Below are positions 8,668 through 15,550 of a stretch of 64,000 nucleotides of DNA, piece by piece. The notes under the pieces are model-generated. The model was not told the DNA's origin. It saw nothing but the letters and a program-made list of their open reading frames with translations, and did not search any database. The stretch's first letter is position 1. Every line of letters begins with the position of its first letter. The translations under genes were made by a program, and so were the position numbers. Origin of the DNA: Treponema pectinovorum (GTDB taxonomy: Bacteria; Spirochaetota; Spirochaetia; Treponematales; Treponemataceae); NCBI RefSeq assembly GCF_900497595.1, contig NZ_UFQO01000001.1:248001-312000 (forward strand). The letters are read 5' to 3'.

Positions 8668-9090
8668 ATGTTGCAAAAATCTTATAAGACTAAGACGTCG
8701 GATTTAATTTATCAGTTTGTTAAATCAAAATTCGAAAAAGGATTTACAGCATTTGAACTACTGGAATTTTTAAAGGAAAACGGACTGAATGTAAATAAGA
8801 CCACTGTTTACAGAAATCTCGATAAATTGACGGAGCAGGGGCTCTTGATAAGGCACAAATCTTCTTTGCACGACGGTTTTATATATCAAAATGCCGAAGA
8901 AAAAGAAAATTGCCATGAGCATATACATTTTCAATGCTCTAAGTGTGCTTCTGTTATGCACCTTACAGACAAGAATACTGTGGCCTATATAAAATCCCTT
9001 TCAAAAACCATGGGATTGGAAATAGATTTGGATAATTCAACTTTAAATGGACTTTGCCCAAAATGCAAAACGAACAGCAAAAAAAAATAA
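8668..9090 (+). CDS. Fur-family transcriptional repressor, probably Zur-type
   Basis: The 140-residue protein is a complete Fur-family regulator. The winged helix includes NVNKTTVYRNLDKL at residues 41-54. A His/Cys-rich metal site has Cys82, His83, His85 and His87, and two C-x2-C pairs (Cys90/93 and Cys130/133) form the structural zinc site. The family represses metal-uptake genes when loaded with Fe, Zn or Mn. Linkage to a ZnuA/ZinT protein makes zinc the likely signal (inference). The ATG at 8668 lies right at the predicted transcription start, so translation may be leaderless. The 3' end overlaps the next gene by 37 bases. Confidence 0.88.
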   Translation: MLQKSYKTKTSDLIYQFVKSKFEKGFTAFELLEFLKENGLNVNKTTVYRNLDKLTEQGLLIRHKSSLHDGFIYQNAEEKENCHEHIHFQCSKCASVMHLTDKNTVAYIKSLSKTMGLEIDLDNSTLNGLCPKCKTNSKKK

Positions 9091-9365
9091 AACAAATCCT
9101 TGTACTCTCATTTATTTTTCTTATAGGATTTTCATTTTTCTTTGAAATCGCAGAATCAAATCACCAATGCTCCGAAGAAAAATGCCAGATTTGTTTGATT
9201 CTTCAGCTGACAAGGAATAATTTGCAACTTTTAACTTTATTTTTTTTCTTTTTATATATTTTAAAAAAAGAATTCAACAGTTTTTTTGAAAAATGCTTTC
9301 ATTTAAAAAATCAGATAACGATAAAGAAGACTTTAGTATCGCAAAAGATTCGCCTAAATGATTAG
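9054..9365 (+). CDS. Small Cys/His-rich membrane protein of the zinc cluster
   Basis: The 103-residue protein has two membrane segments (about 14-31 and 57-71) flanking a short loop with H37-Q-C39-x4-C44-x2-C47, a likely metal-binding or disulfide site on the outer face. The start at 9054 overlaps the regulator gene by 37 bases; an in-frame ATG at 9063 is also possible. It lies between a Fur-family gene and a zinc-binding protein, and small proteins with a similar H-x-C...C-x2-C loop occur beside clostridial zinc genes (from memory). No known function is assigned. A periplasmic metal sensor or chaperone is one possibility. Confidence 0.6.
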   Translation: MPKMQNEQQKKIKQILVLSFIFLIGFSFFFEIAESNHQCSEEKCQICLILQLTRNNLQLLTLFFFFLYILKKEFNSFFEKCFHLKNQITIKKTLVSQKIRLND

Positions 9366-9424
9366 CATTAAAAATTTTCCAAATAATAAGAAATTTTAAA
9401 TTAAAAATACAAAAAGGAAAAACA

Positions 9425-10999
9425 ATGAAAAATATAATTAAATCAATTTTACTGGGCGCAATGCTTCTTTGTTCTGCTTCAATTTTTGCTGCTCCAAAAA
9501 AAACTATAGTTTGTACTTCATTTCCTGAATACGACTGGGTTATGAATATTTTAGGTTCAAAGGCAAGTGAATTTGATGTTTCGTTTCTTCAAAACAAAGG
9601 AACGGATTTGCACAGTTATCAGCCAAGCATTCAAGATATTGCAAAAATTTCAAAGGCGGATATGTTCATCTATGTCGGTGGAGAAAGCGACGATTGGGTA
9701 AAGGGCGCTTTAAAAAATGCCACAAATAAGAACATAAAAGTTATCAATATGATGGAAGTCCTTGGGGAAAAAGTTCGCCAGGAAGAACTTATAGAAGGAA
9801 TGCAGTGTACAGAGCATCATCATGGAGAACACCATCACCATGAACACGGACATCATCATGATGAAAAATCAATGATGGTTTTTAAAGGTTATTTTGAAGA
9901 TTCTCAAATAAAAGACAGAAAACTCTCGGATTGGGAAGGTGAGTGGCAGTCGGTTTACCCTTATTTAAAAGACGGTTCTTTGGACGAAGTTATGCAGGCA
10001 AAGGCAGAAAATGGTGATAAAACTGCACAACAATACAAGCAATACTATGAGGAAGGCTATAAAACTGATGTTGAAAAAATCGTCATAAAAGGAAATAAAA
10101 TTTCTTTTTATAAAAATGGAAAAACAGCGACCGCAAAATATTCTTACAAAGGATACCAAGTTTACAATTATCCAAAAGGAAATAGAGGAGTTCGTTTCTT
10201 TTTTGAAGCACAAAATGCAAAGAACACAGATGCTCCAAAATACATTCAATTTAGCGATCACAATATAGCACCAACAAAAGTAGAGCATTTCCATCTTTAT
10301 TTTGGAAATGAAGGATTCGATGCGCTTTCAAAAGAAATGGAACATTGGCCAACTTATTATCCGGCAGACTTTGATTCAGATGACATTGTTGACGATATGC
10401 TAGAACATGCTGGACTTAGCCATAAGCATGAACACAATCATGAGCATGAAGAAGATGAAGTTGAATACGATGAACATGTATGGCTTTCTTTGAAAAATGC
10501 AATGATTTTAACAGAAAAAATTTCAGAAGAAATTCAAAAAATCGATGCAAAAAATGCTGAAGTTTACAAGTTGAACACAAAAAACTATTTGAATGAACTT
10601 TCTATGCTCGACAAAGAATACGAAAATGTTGCAAAGACTTCAAAATTAAAGACAGTTTTAGTTGGAGATAGATTTCCGTTTACATACTTATTGCATGACT
10701 ACAATATCTCTTATTATGCTGCTTTCTTAGGTTGCAGTGCTGAATCCGAAGCAAGTTTTGAAACGATTGCCTTTTTATCAAAAAAGATTGATGAAAATGG
10801 ATTGAACACAGTTTTAACCTTAGAAAAATCCGACAAGAAAATAGCAAAAACAATTATAAAAAATTCAAAATCAAAAGATCAAAAAATTATGGAATTAGAT
10901 TCCTTGCAGTCAGTGAGCACAAAAGATGTTGCAAAAGGAAAGACCTATCTTTCAACAATGAAACAAAATCTTGAAGTTCTAAAGACAGCATTAAATTAG
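9425..10999 (+). CDS. znuA: ZnuA-type zinc-binding protein with an inserted ZinT domain
   Basis: The 524-residue exported protein has a signal peptide (residues 1-23, ending in FAA). Residues 26-127 are the first ZnuA lobe with the ligand His63 (DLHSYQPS). A His-rich stretch (130-145) leads into a complete ZinT domain at about 150-330, with WQSVYPYLKDGSLD, the His288/His290 pair in HFHLYFGN and the HWPTYYP motif. A second His-rich linker follows. ZnuA then resumes at about 350 with DEHVWLSLKNA and the GDRFPF second lobe. In streptococcal AdcA the ZinT part follows ZnuA; here it is nested in the ZnuA loop. No ZnuB or ZnuC is nearby, so the permease must be elsewhere. Confidence 0.93.
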   Translation: MKNIIKSILLGAMLLCSASIFAAPKKTIVCTSFPEYDWVMNILGSKASEFDVSFLQNKGTDLHSYQPSIQDIAKISKADMFIYVGGESDDWVKGALKNATNKNIKVINMMEVLGEKVRQEELIEGMQCTEHHHGEHHHHEHGHHHDEKSMMVFKGYFEDSQIKDRKLSDWEGEWQSVYPYLKDGSLDEVMQAKAENGDKTAQQYKQYYEEGYKTDVEKIVIKGNKISFYKNGKTATAKYSYKGYQVYNYPKGNRGVRFFFEAQNAKNTDAPKYIQFSDHNIAPTKVEHFHLYFGNEGFDALSKEMEHWPTYYPADFDSDDIVDDMLEHAGLSHKHEHNHEHEEDEVEYDEHVWLSLKNAMILTEKISEEIQKIDAKNAEVYKLNTKNYLNELSMLDKEYENVAKTSKLKTVLVGDRFPFTYLLHDYNISYYAAFLGCSAESEASFETIAFLSKKIDENGLNTVLTLEKSDKKIAKTIIKNSKSKDQKIMELDSLQSVSTKDVAKGKTYLSTMKQNLEVLKTALN

Positions 11000-11020
11000 A
11001 TTTATAAAAAAACGTGAGAA

Positions 11021-11050
11021 AACTCCCTCGTTAAAAACGAGGGAGTTTTT
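11021..11050 (+). terminator. Strong Rho-independent terminator after znuA
   Basis: AACTCCCTCG at 11021-11030 pairs perfectly with CGAGGGAGTT at 11038-11047 across a 7-base loop, followed by T residues. It ends the zinc cluster. The A-run on the other side would also let it act on minus-strand transcripts leaving the Hxs locus. Confidence 0.92.
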
Positions 11051-11221
11051 ATTTTGAATTGTTTGAAAACTAAACAGAGATTTTACTTCTTATAATGTAT
11101 ATTCTGTCTACCTAATTTTATTCTTATTTAAAAAGTGTTAAAAGTATTTATATCCGCATCCAAAAATTCGAAATTTAGTAGATACTTGCCAAGAATGGAA
11201 CTAAAAACTTAATATATGCCC

Positions 11222-12199
11222 CTATTCAATACAATTATGTATTATATCTTCAAAATCTTTAACATCAGAGAAGAACATTCCACCACATGATTCTCGTAAT
11301 TGACATTTATCACATATTGGCAAATACTTTATTTTCCATGGAGAAATGGATTGAATTAAAAATTTTCTATATTTTTCATCAAATAAACAATAAGGTAAAT
11401 TATAAATCCATGCTGTAATATCGTAATGATTCAATATGGCAACAGCGTTTTGTAGAGATGAAATATACTGATTTGGATCAATCCATAATGATTCTTTATT
11501 AATTTTTGCTTCTGCAGTAAGTTCCATTCCCATAAATGCAACATCTTGTACAAAAGGGAGATTTCTCCAAACAAATCTCGCATACTCTTCTAATAATCCT
11601 ATATTTTGTTTTGTTAGTACAAACCTTAGTTCTATTGGAATATTGAATTGTGAGATTTCCATCAAATTATGTATAACTTTGTAAAATGCGCTTGAACCTG
11701 TCATACGATTATGTAATTCATCATAAAATGAATATAAAGGTACACAAAGTTTAACTCTGCTAGAATTAAGTATTGTTGATGAAGGAAATATTGTTCCATT
11801 TGTTAAGATAGTTATCAAAATGTTAGATGGAGATTTTTCAATAAAACTATCTATCAGATTCATTTTTAGCAAAGGTTCTCCACCAGTAAAACAAACTTCA
11901 TCAATAATTGAATAATCTAAGTTGTTTATTACACACTGTACAATTAAATCATTATGGATACTATCTATATCAAGTTTTTGAGGACACATGATACATCTTT
12001 GATTGCATTTTGAAGTAATAAAAAATGTTAATTGTCTATTTTCAATTCTATAAAGTAATTCTTGCTTTCCTTCAACTTGAATTATAATATCATGTATTTT
12101 TTCTAAGGTTTGGTTAAATGAATTTGTAGAGCCAGAGAATAAATCAATAATTTTATATTTTTTTTTACCTGGAATAATAATTTTTATATCTTCAGACAT
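11222..12199 (-). CDS. hxsC: His-Xaa-Ser system radical SAM maturase HxsC
   Basis: The predicted 325-residue protein is a radical SAM enzyme with C-N-Q-R-C-I-M-C (Cys65, Cys69, Cys72 from this start) and the FTGGEPLL motif. A C-terminal cysteine group (C-x2-C-x5-C and a late Cys) could hold an auxiliary cluster. Sequence style and linkage to an H-X-S repeat protein match the HxsC family, which is expected to modify HxsA together with HxsB. A longer frame opens at 12256, but the ATG at 12199 has an AGGA site nine bases upstream and overlaps the hxsB stop (ATGTCTGA), as expected for coupled translation. The chemistry of the modification is not readable from sequence. Confidence 0.8.
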   Translation of the reverse strand: MSEDIKIIIPGKKKYKIIDLFSGSTNSFNQTLEKIHDIIIQVEGKQELLYRIENRQLTFFITSKCNQRCIMCPQKLDIDSIHNDLIVQCVINNLDYSIIDEVCFTGGEPLLKMNLIDSFIEKSPSNILITILTNGTIFPSSTILNSSRVKLCVPLYSFYDELHNRMTGSSAFYKVIHNLMEISQFNIPIELRFVLTKQNIGLLEEYARFVWRNLPFVQDVAFMGMELTAEAKINKESLWIDPNQYISSLQNAVAILNHYDITAWIYNLPYCLFDEKYRKFLIQSISPWKIKYLPICDKCQLRESCGGMFFSDVKDFEDIIHNCIE

Positions 12200-13601
12200 T
12201 TGCCCATTTCCTAAATAAATGAAGTTTCTTTTCATCAGCATTTCTAAGTTGTTCAAAAACGAATTTAAATAATTCTTTTCTTATACCACAATATGATTCG
12301 TAGTTTTCTCCAGCAATGTTTTTTATATACCATTTTTTGATTGGGTCAGCATAACAAAATGGACTATATATACAATTTTTACATCCTTCGTAATTTTCAA
12401 GTCGTCCGGTATCTAATATTTCAACTCTTTTTTGTTTCATTGTTCGTAAACAATCGAGAGAATTTATATTACCCATTTTCCAATATTCGTTTCCCATTTC
12501 AGAAATCATTCGTGATTCATCAGACGGATAAACATCTCCATTTTGTTTTACCATAAGACACATTTGTCCAAGAGCACAAGGATTTTGCATATCAACAAAT
12601 CCATCATTAAAAGGAGTCAAAATTTTTCTCAGAATTATCGAGAACATCTCTTCTCGTAGATGGATTCCTTCATTTAGATTTTTTTTAATTAAATATGTAA
12701 CGGCATCTTTATAGGCTTCTATATATTTACTCAAGTCATAATAGACATTTTTGTTCTTAAAAGCACAACCATAATTATTTAATGGTCTTAAAAATATTCC
12801 ATCAAAATTATTTTCAATATACGTATCAACAATTGCACGCATATGTGGTAAATTCTGTGCAGTTATTGTTACAAGTCCAGAAGGATATATACCATGTTCT
12901 CTTACATATTTAACATTCTCTATATATGAATCATATGTGGAACTATAATAGATTGAAGGTCTATTTGCATTATGTAGTTTTTTAGGACCATCTAATGAAC
13001 TTGAAATTGCAATATTAAATTTTTTTATAATTTTTAATTCATGTTTTGAAATATTTAATAGATTTGTACAAATAACATAATCTAGTTCTTTTTTCTGCCT
13101 TTTATTTAATCGAGTTAATCTTCTTACAATTGTTTCAATTGAATCAAATTTTAATGATGGTTCTCCTCCTTGGAACTCAATTTTAATGTGCTTATGAGGC
13201 AGAGAAAAAACAAAATCACAAAAATTCAAAATAGTTTTAAAAGACATATTGTTTTCACTCGAATTATCTTTTTTGCTATTAACTTGGCAATAAACACAAC
13301 TACAATTACATGAGATAGTAGGTACTACCATTAGTAATAAATTATCATTTTCAAGATATGAATGCTTTGTTGTGTATTTTATTTTATATATTTTATTAAA
13401 TAATTCTTCTTCACTATCTTCATAAACAAAAAAACGAGATTTGAGAATTTCAATAGTTTCTGGAGAACACTTAGTAATATCTTCTATATAGTTGTTGTAT
13501 TCCTTCTCTGCCAAGAAAATGTGTTCACAACAAGAATTTACTAATAAATAATCTCTTCCAAATTTTTCACTTATTGCATTAACTTTCTTTAGTTGTCCCA
13601 T
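12192..13601 (-). CDS. hxsB: His-Xaa-Ser system radical SAM/SPASM maturase HxsB
   Basis: The 469-residue protein has the radical SAM motif C-N-C-S-C-V-Y-C (Cys98, Cys102, Cys105), the FQGGEPSLKF motif, and a long SPASM-type C-terminus. The latter has a CALGQMC element, a D-V-Y-P-S-D stretch and a C-x2-C-x5-C-x(n)-C tail that should bind two auxiliary 4Fe-4S clusters. Such enzymes install radical modifications on ribosomal peptides. A GGAG ribosome site precedes the ATG. It overlaps hxsC by eight bases and follows hxsA after 239 bases. Base composition is visibly more AT-rich than flanking core genes, which fits horizontal acquisition. Confidence 0.82.
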   Translation of the reverse strand: MGQLKKVNAISEKFGRDYLLVNSCCEHIFLAEKEYNNYIEDITKCSPETIEILKSRFFVYEDSEEELFNKIYKIKYTTKHSYLENDNLLLMVVPTISCNCSCVYCQVNSKKDNSSENNMSFKTILNFCDFVFSLPHKHIKIEFQGGEPSLKFDSIETIVRRLTRLNKRQKKELDYVICTNLLNISKHELKIIKKFNIAISSSLDGPKKLHNANRPSIYYSSTYDSYIENVKYVREHGIYPSGLVTITAQNLPHMRAIVDTYIENNFDGIFLRPLNNYGCAFKNKNVYYDLSKYIEAYKDAVTYLIKKNLNEGIHLREEMFSIILRKILTPFNDGFVDMQNPCALGQMCLMVKQNGDVYPSDESRMISEMGNEYWKMGNINSLDCLRTMKQKRVEILDTGRLENYEGCKNCIYSPFCYADPIKKWYIKNIAGENYESYCGIRKELFKFVFEQLRNADEKKLHLFRKWANV

Positions 13602-13713
13602 TTTTTCTCCGTTGAAAAAAGATTATTTCAATAATACCTAATATTATTAAAATGATAGTTATAAAGGAATAATAGAGCTGATATATAAAAATTCACGACT
13701 TATATCTTTTCAT
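13579..13713 (-). pseudogene. Cryptic 44-codon membrane-peptide frame interrupted by one UGA
   Basis: In the gap between hxsA and hxsB a minus-strand frame begins with ATG at 13713 just after an AGG. It reads MKRYKS, meets an in-frame TGA at 13693-13695, and continues as a clean single transmembrane helix (a YSFITIILIILGIIEIIFF-type stretch) ending in a basic tail with TAA at 13579, overlapping the hxsB start. If the TGA were a Trp codon (a one-base change) it would be a plausible small bitopic membrane protein. AT-rich DNA easily yields hydrophobic frames by chance, so this could be nothing. Confidence 0.25.
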
Positions 13714-13772
13714 CCTGCAAATGAGTAACTAATTTTTACTTTTGAATATAAAAAAATTAAAATTACAGTCCT

Positions 13773-13792
13773 AATAAGTTCTCAAACTTATT
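13773..13792 (-). promoter_or_regulatory. Short hairpin downstream of hxsA
   Basis: AATAAGTT at 13773-13780 and AACTTATT at 13785-13792 form a perfect 8-bp stem with a 4-base loop. On the minus strand it lies about 50 bases after the hxsA stop, with a T-rich tract further on. It is AT-rich and may be a weak attenuator or a 3'-end stabiliser that keeps the substrate message more abundant than the maturase message. Confidence 0.45.
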
Positions 13793-13840
13793 TGCTTACT
13801 TCGGCAGAATCAACTTTTAAATCTGATTTTTTATTATAAA

Positions 13841-14455
13841 TTATGAATCAGGTTTTGTCTTTACAGTAATAGTATTTGATGTATAAGCCTTACTACTTGT
13901 TTTAACTTTTATATAATATGAATAACTTGTATTCTGAGTAAGATTGGTTACAGTATAAGTTGATGAAGAAACAGTTTTTAATAATTTATCATTCTGATAA
14001 ATATCAATGGATTTTATTTCACTACTAGTAAGACCTGTTGTTGACCATGTTAATGAGATTTCTGTTACTGTAGATGTATCGGAACTAAGAGTTACTTTAA
14101 CAGTAACTGCGGGTATAGTAGTTGTTTCCGTAGTTGATGAACCACTATAAGTACCTCCTGAAGAAGTACCGCTTGAGTGAGAAGAATGTGAACTGTGTCT
14201 TGTAGTACCACTTGAGTGAGAGGAATGGGAGCTATGCGATGAATGCGATCTATGTGATGAATGTTTAACAAATTGAAGAAATCTGCTTGAATCATCATAT
14301 TTTCTTAAAATTGTTTGGTGTTCCAAACAATTATTGTGTTCAATTGATTGGTTATCATCATATTTACTTTGTTTTATAATATCCTGATCAAGATATTTTT
14401 GATTGTTAGGTAAAACAGAGGCAATAATAGGTAATATAAATTGTGCAAAACTCAT
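13841..14455 (-). CDS. hxsA: His-Xaa-Ser repeat protein HxsA with a fibronectin-III-like domain
   Basis: The 204-residue protein has three parts. Residues 1-64 hold a hydrophobic N-terminus (FAQFILPIIASVL) that could be a leader or anchor, then a charged region with Cys43. Residues 65-82 are six consecutive H-X-S triplets (five HSS, one HRS), followed by GTTR and three more HSS triplets at 87-95. After a Gly/Ser/Thr linker, residues 114-204 look like a single fibronectin type III sandwich (SLTW, an SIDIYQND strand, TNLTQNTSYSYYIKV). H-X-S repeats next to HxsB and HxsC define the known substrate family, so these His and Ser residues are the expected modification sites. A GGGGAG ribosome site precedes the ATG. 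Confidence 0.82.
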   Translation of the reverse strand: MSFAQFILPIIASVLPNNQKYLDQDIIKQSKYDDNQSIEHNNCLEHQTILRKYDDSSRFLQFVKHSSHRSHSSHSSHSSHSSGTTRHSSHSSHSSGTSSGGTYSGSSTTETTTIPAVTVKVTLSSDTSTVTEISLTWSTTGLTSSEIKSIDIYQNDKLLKTVSSSTYTVTNLTQNTSYSYYIKVKTSSKAYTSNTITVKTKPDS

Positions 14456-14473
14456 TAGTTAGACTCCCCTTTT

Positions 14474-14659
14474 CTATTCTTTTTTATGTAACTTCTGGTT
14501 ACTTTTAACTCCACAGTAAATTTCAGAAGAATTAGATTTCAGTTTTAATTGAGTCTGAGCAATAATGGTCAATAGTAAAGTTAGTAAAACAAAAATTGCA
14601 TAAGAATAATTGAATTTCATAATACCACAATATTGCTGCCTACCATATCTTTTTTTCAT
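14474..14659 (-). CDS. Small basic single-span membrane protein before hxsA
   Basis: The 61-codon frame has one strong membrane helix (about residues 20-35) and a basic tail. Two Y-C-G motifs lie on either side of the helix, at residues 10-12 and 48-50. Its stop lies 18 bases before the hxsA start. Neither the ATG at 14659 nor a second ATG at 14620 (48 residues) has a good Shine-Dalgarno sequence. It overlaps the 29-codon frame upstream by 20 bases across a run of seven A residues, so the two may be a single 85-residue product joined by frameshifting or split by a mutation. I do not recognise a family. Confidence 0.45.
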   Translation of the reverse strand: MKKRYGRQQYCGIMKFNYSYAIFVLLTLLLTIIAQTQLKLKSNSSEIYCGVKSNQKLHKKE

Positions 14660-14729
14660 TTTTCAAAATAGCTTGCGTCTGTTTTTTAGAAATTGCTTTG
14701 GACATACCCTGTTCAAGTCTTAAATTCAT
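14640..14729 (-). CDS. 29-codon frame between the 139-residue gene and the small membrane gene
   Basis: A short frame starts with ATG two bases after the stop of the 139-residue gene and encodes a basic, Lys/Gln-rich peptide (MNLRLEQGMSKAISKK at its start) ending in W. The tight spacing and the overlap with the next frame look operonic, but it is very short and lacks a clear ribosome site. It may be the true N-terminus of the downstream small membrane protein, the two being out of frame at the A7 run near 14650-14656. Confidence 0.3.
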   Translation of the reverse strand: MNLRLEQGMSKAISKKQTQAILKNEKKIW

Positions 14730-14731
14730 AT

Positions 14732-15151
14732 TTAATTTCCGTCTGTAATCATGGATTCAAGACTGTCTTTCGCCTGATGAAGTTTATTCAATAAATTGCG
14801 GATTTGTTCAAGGCTTTTCATTATTTTTGAAGTCATATATGCATCTACAAATATTCCGTCAAAGAAGAAGTCTGCAAATGTAAGAAAACTACCTATCTGC
14901 ATTCTGTAATCTGCCGGAATGTTTATATTACCAAGCTGAACACTTAACTGCTGAAGATAATAGTTTACTTCATTCATTATGTTCCCAGCTTTTCTGAGCT
15001 TATAATGCTTCACCAGATCTGTAATGGTTCCACCGCCTAAAATATCCAGGAAGCTCCAGTTTCTTGCACTTTTAAATTGTTTTTCGGCCTGTTCTACAAG
15101 AGAAATAAGTTTGTTTACTGTATTAAGGCTATCTCTTATCTGTAGCTGCAT
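14732..15151 (-). CDS. Helical protein opening the Hxs operon
   Basis: The 139-residue soluble protein is predicted mostly helical, with a coiled N-terminus, an ARNWSFLDILGGG motif at about residues 30-42 and a short FLTFADFFFDGIFVDAY segment near residue 90. A strong AGGAGG site precedes its ATG. It begins a co-directional run ending in hxsA-hxsB-hxsC, with gaps of a few bases, so it belongs to the same transcript. It lacks the features I associate with HxsD and I cannot name a family; similar helical hypothetical proteins exist in Firmicutes (from memory). A scaffold, chaperone or immunity role is speculation. Confidence 0.65.
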   Translation of the reverse strand: MQLQIRDSLNTVNKLISLVEQAEKQFKSARNWSFLDILGGGTITDLVKHYKLRKAGNIMNEVNYYLQQLSVQLGNINIPADYRMQIGSFLTFADFFFDGIFVDAYMTSKIMKSLEQIRNLLNKLHQAKDSLESMITDGN

Positions 15152-15550
15152 TTTTATCCTCCTGATTTATCTTCTCACATTAAATCCTTATCTTTCAACT
15201 TCCCTCTTTTTTTGTCTTTAAATCCTATTCGGGCAGGAACTTAAGCCCAAGGTGTCACAGCTTCTTTCTTTTCTATTATTATAGTCCAAGAGCTTTCTAT
15301 CTAGCCAGCCCAGAAGACAGATTTTTTTGTGCATTCTGCCAGAACTTTTTCAGTATCATTTTTTTAGATTCTTAACCTGAAGATTCGTGCAGTCTTTCAT
15401 GTTATTTCTAAAAGATTTAATAAGTTCAGTCACCGGTTTTTCCATACTAACGAACACTGACCTACTTTCTGACTTAACCCATAAATTTAAAAAGTGCAAA
15501 AGAAAAATATTCAGAAATATTTCTGTGAAATACTGCTTTCTCTGCTGCAA
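15152..15550 (-). other. 400-base gap between the activator gene and the Hxs operon
   Basis: This is the upstream region of the Hxs operon. A TATAAT-like -10 lies on the minus strand at 15278-15283 without a convincing -35, which would give a leader of about 120 bases. From 15550 down to 15356 a 64-codon frame follows the activator stop directly, starting at a TTG. It reads like unconstrained or remnant sequence and is not called a gene. No repeats or attachment site were recognised. Confidence 0.4.

Noticed and set aside
9965-10294. 109-codon minus-strand frame inside znuA
   Set aside because: It is antisense to the ZinT domain, hydrophobic by reverse-complement bias, and has no start signals.
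13693-13695. Selenocysteine at the in-frame UGA of the cryptic frame
   Set aside because: No SECIS-like hairpin directly follows the UGA and the family is unknown; a point mutation or chance frame is simpler.
14180-14270. Short-period repeats that might suggest a CRISPR or minisatellite
   Set aside because: The 9-base periodicity comes from the H-S-S codon triplets of hxsA in frame; there are no spacers or palindromic repeat units.
15356-15550. 64-codon TTG-started frame after the activator stop
   Set aside because: No ribosome site, unlikely composition and no recognisable motif; treated as intergenic or remnant sequence.
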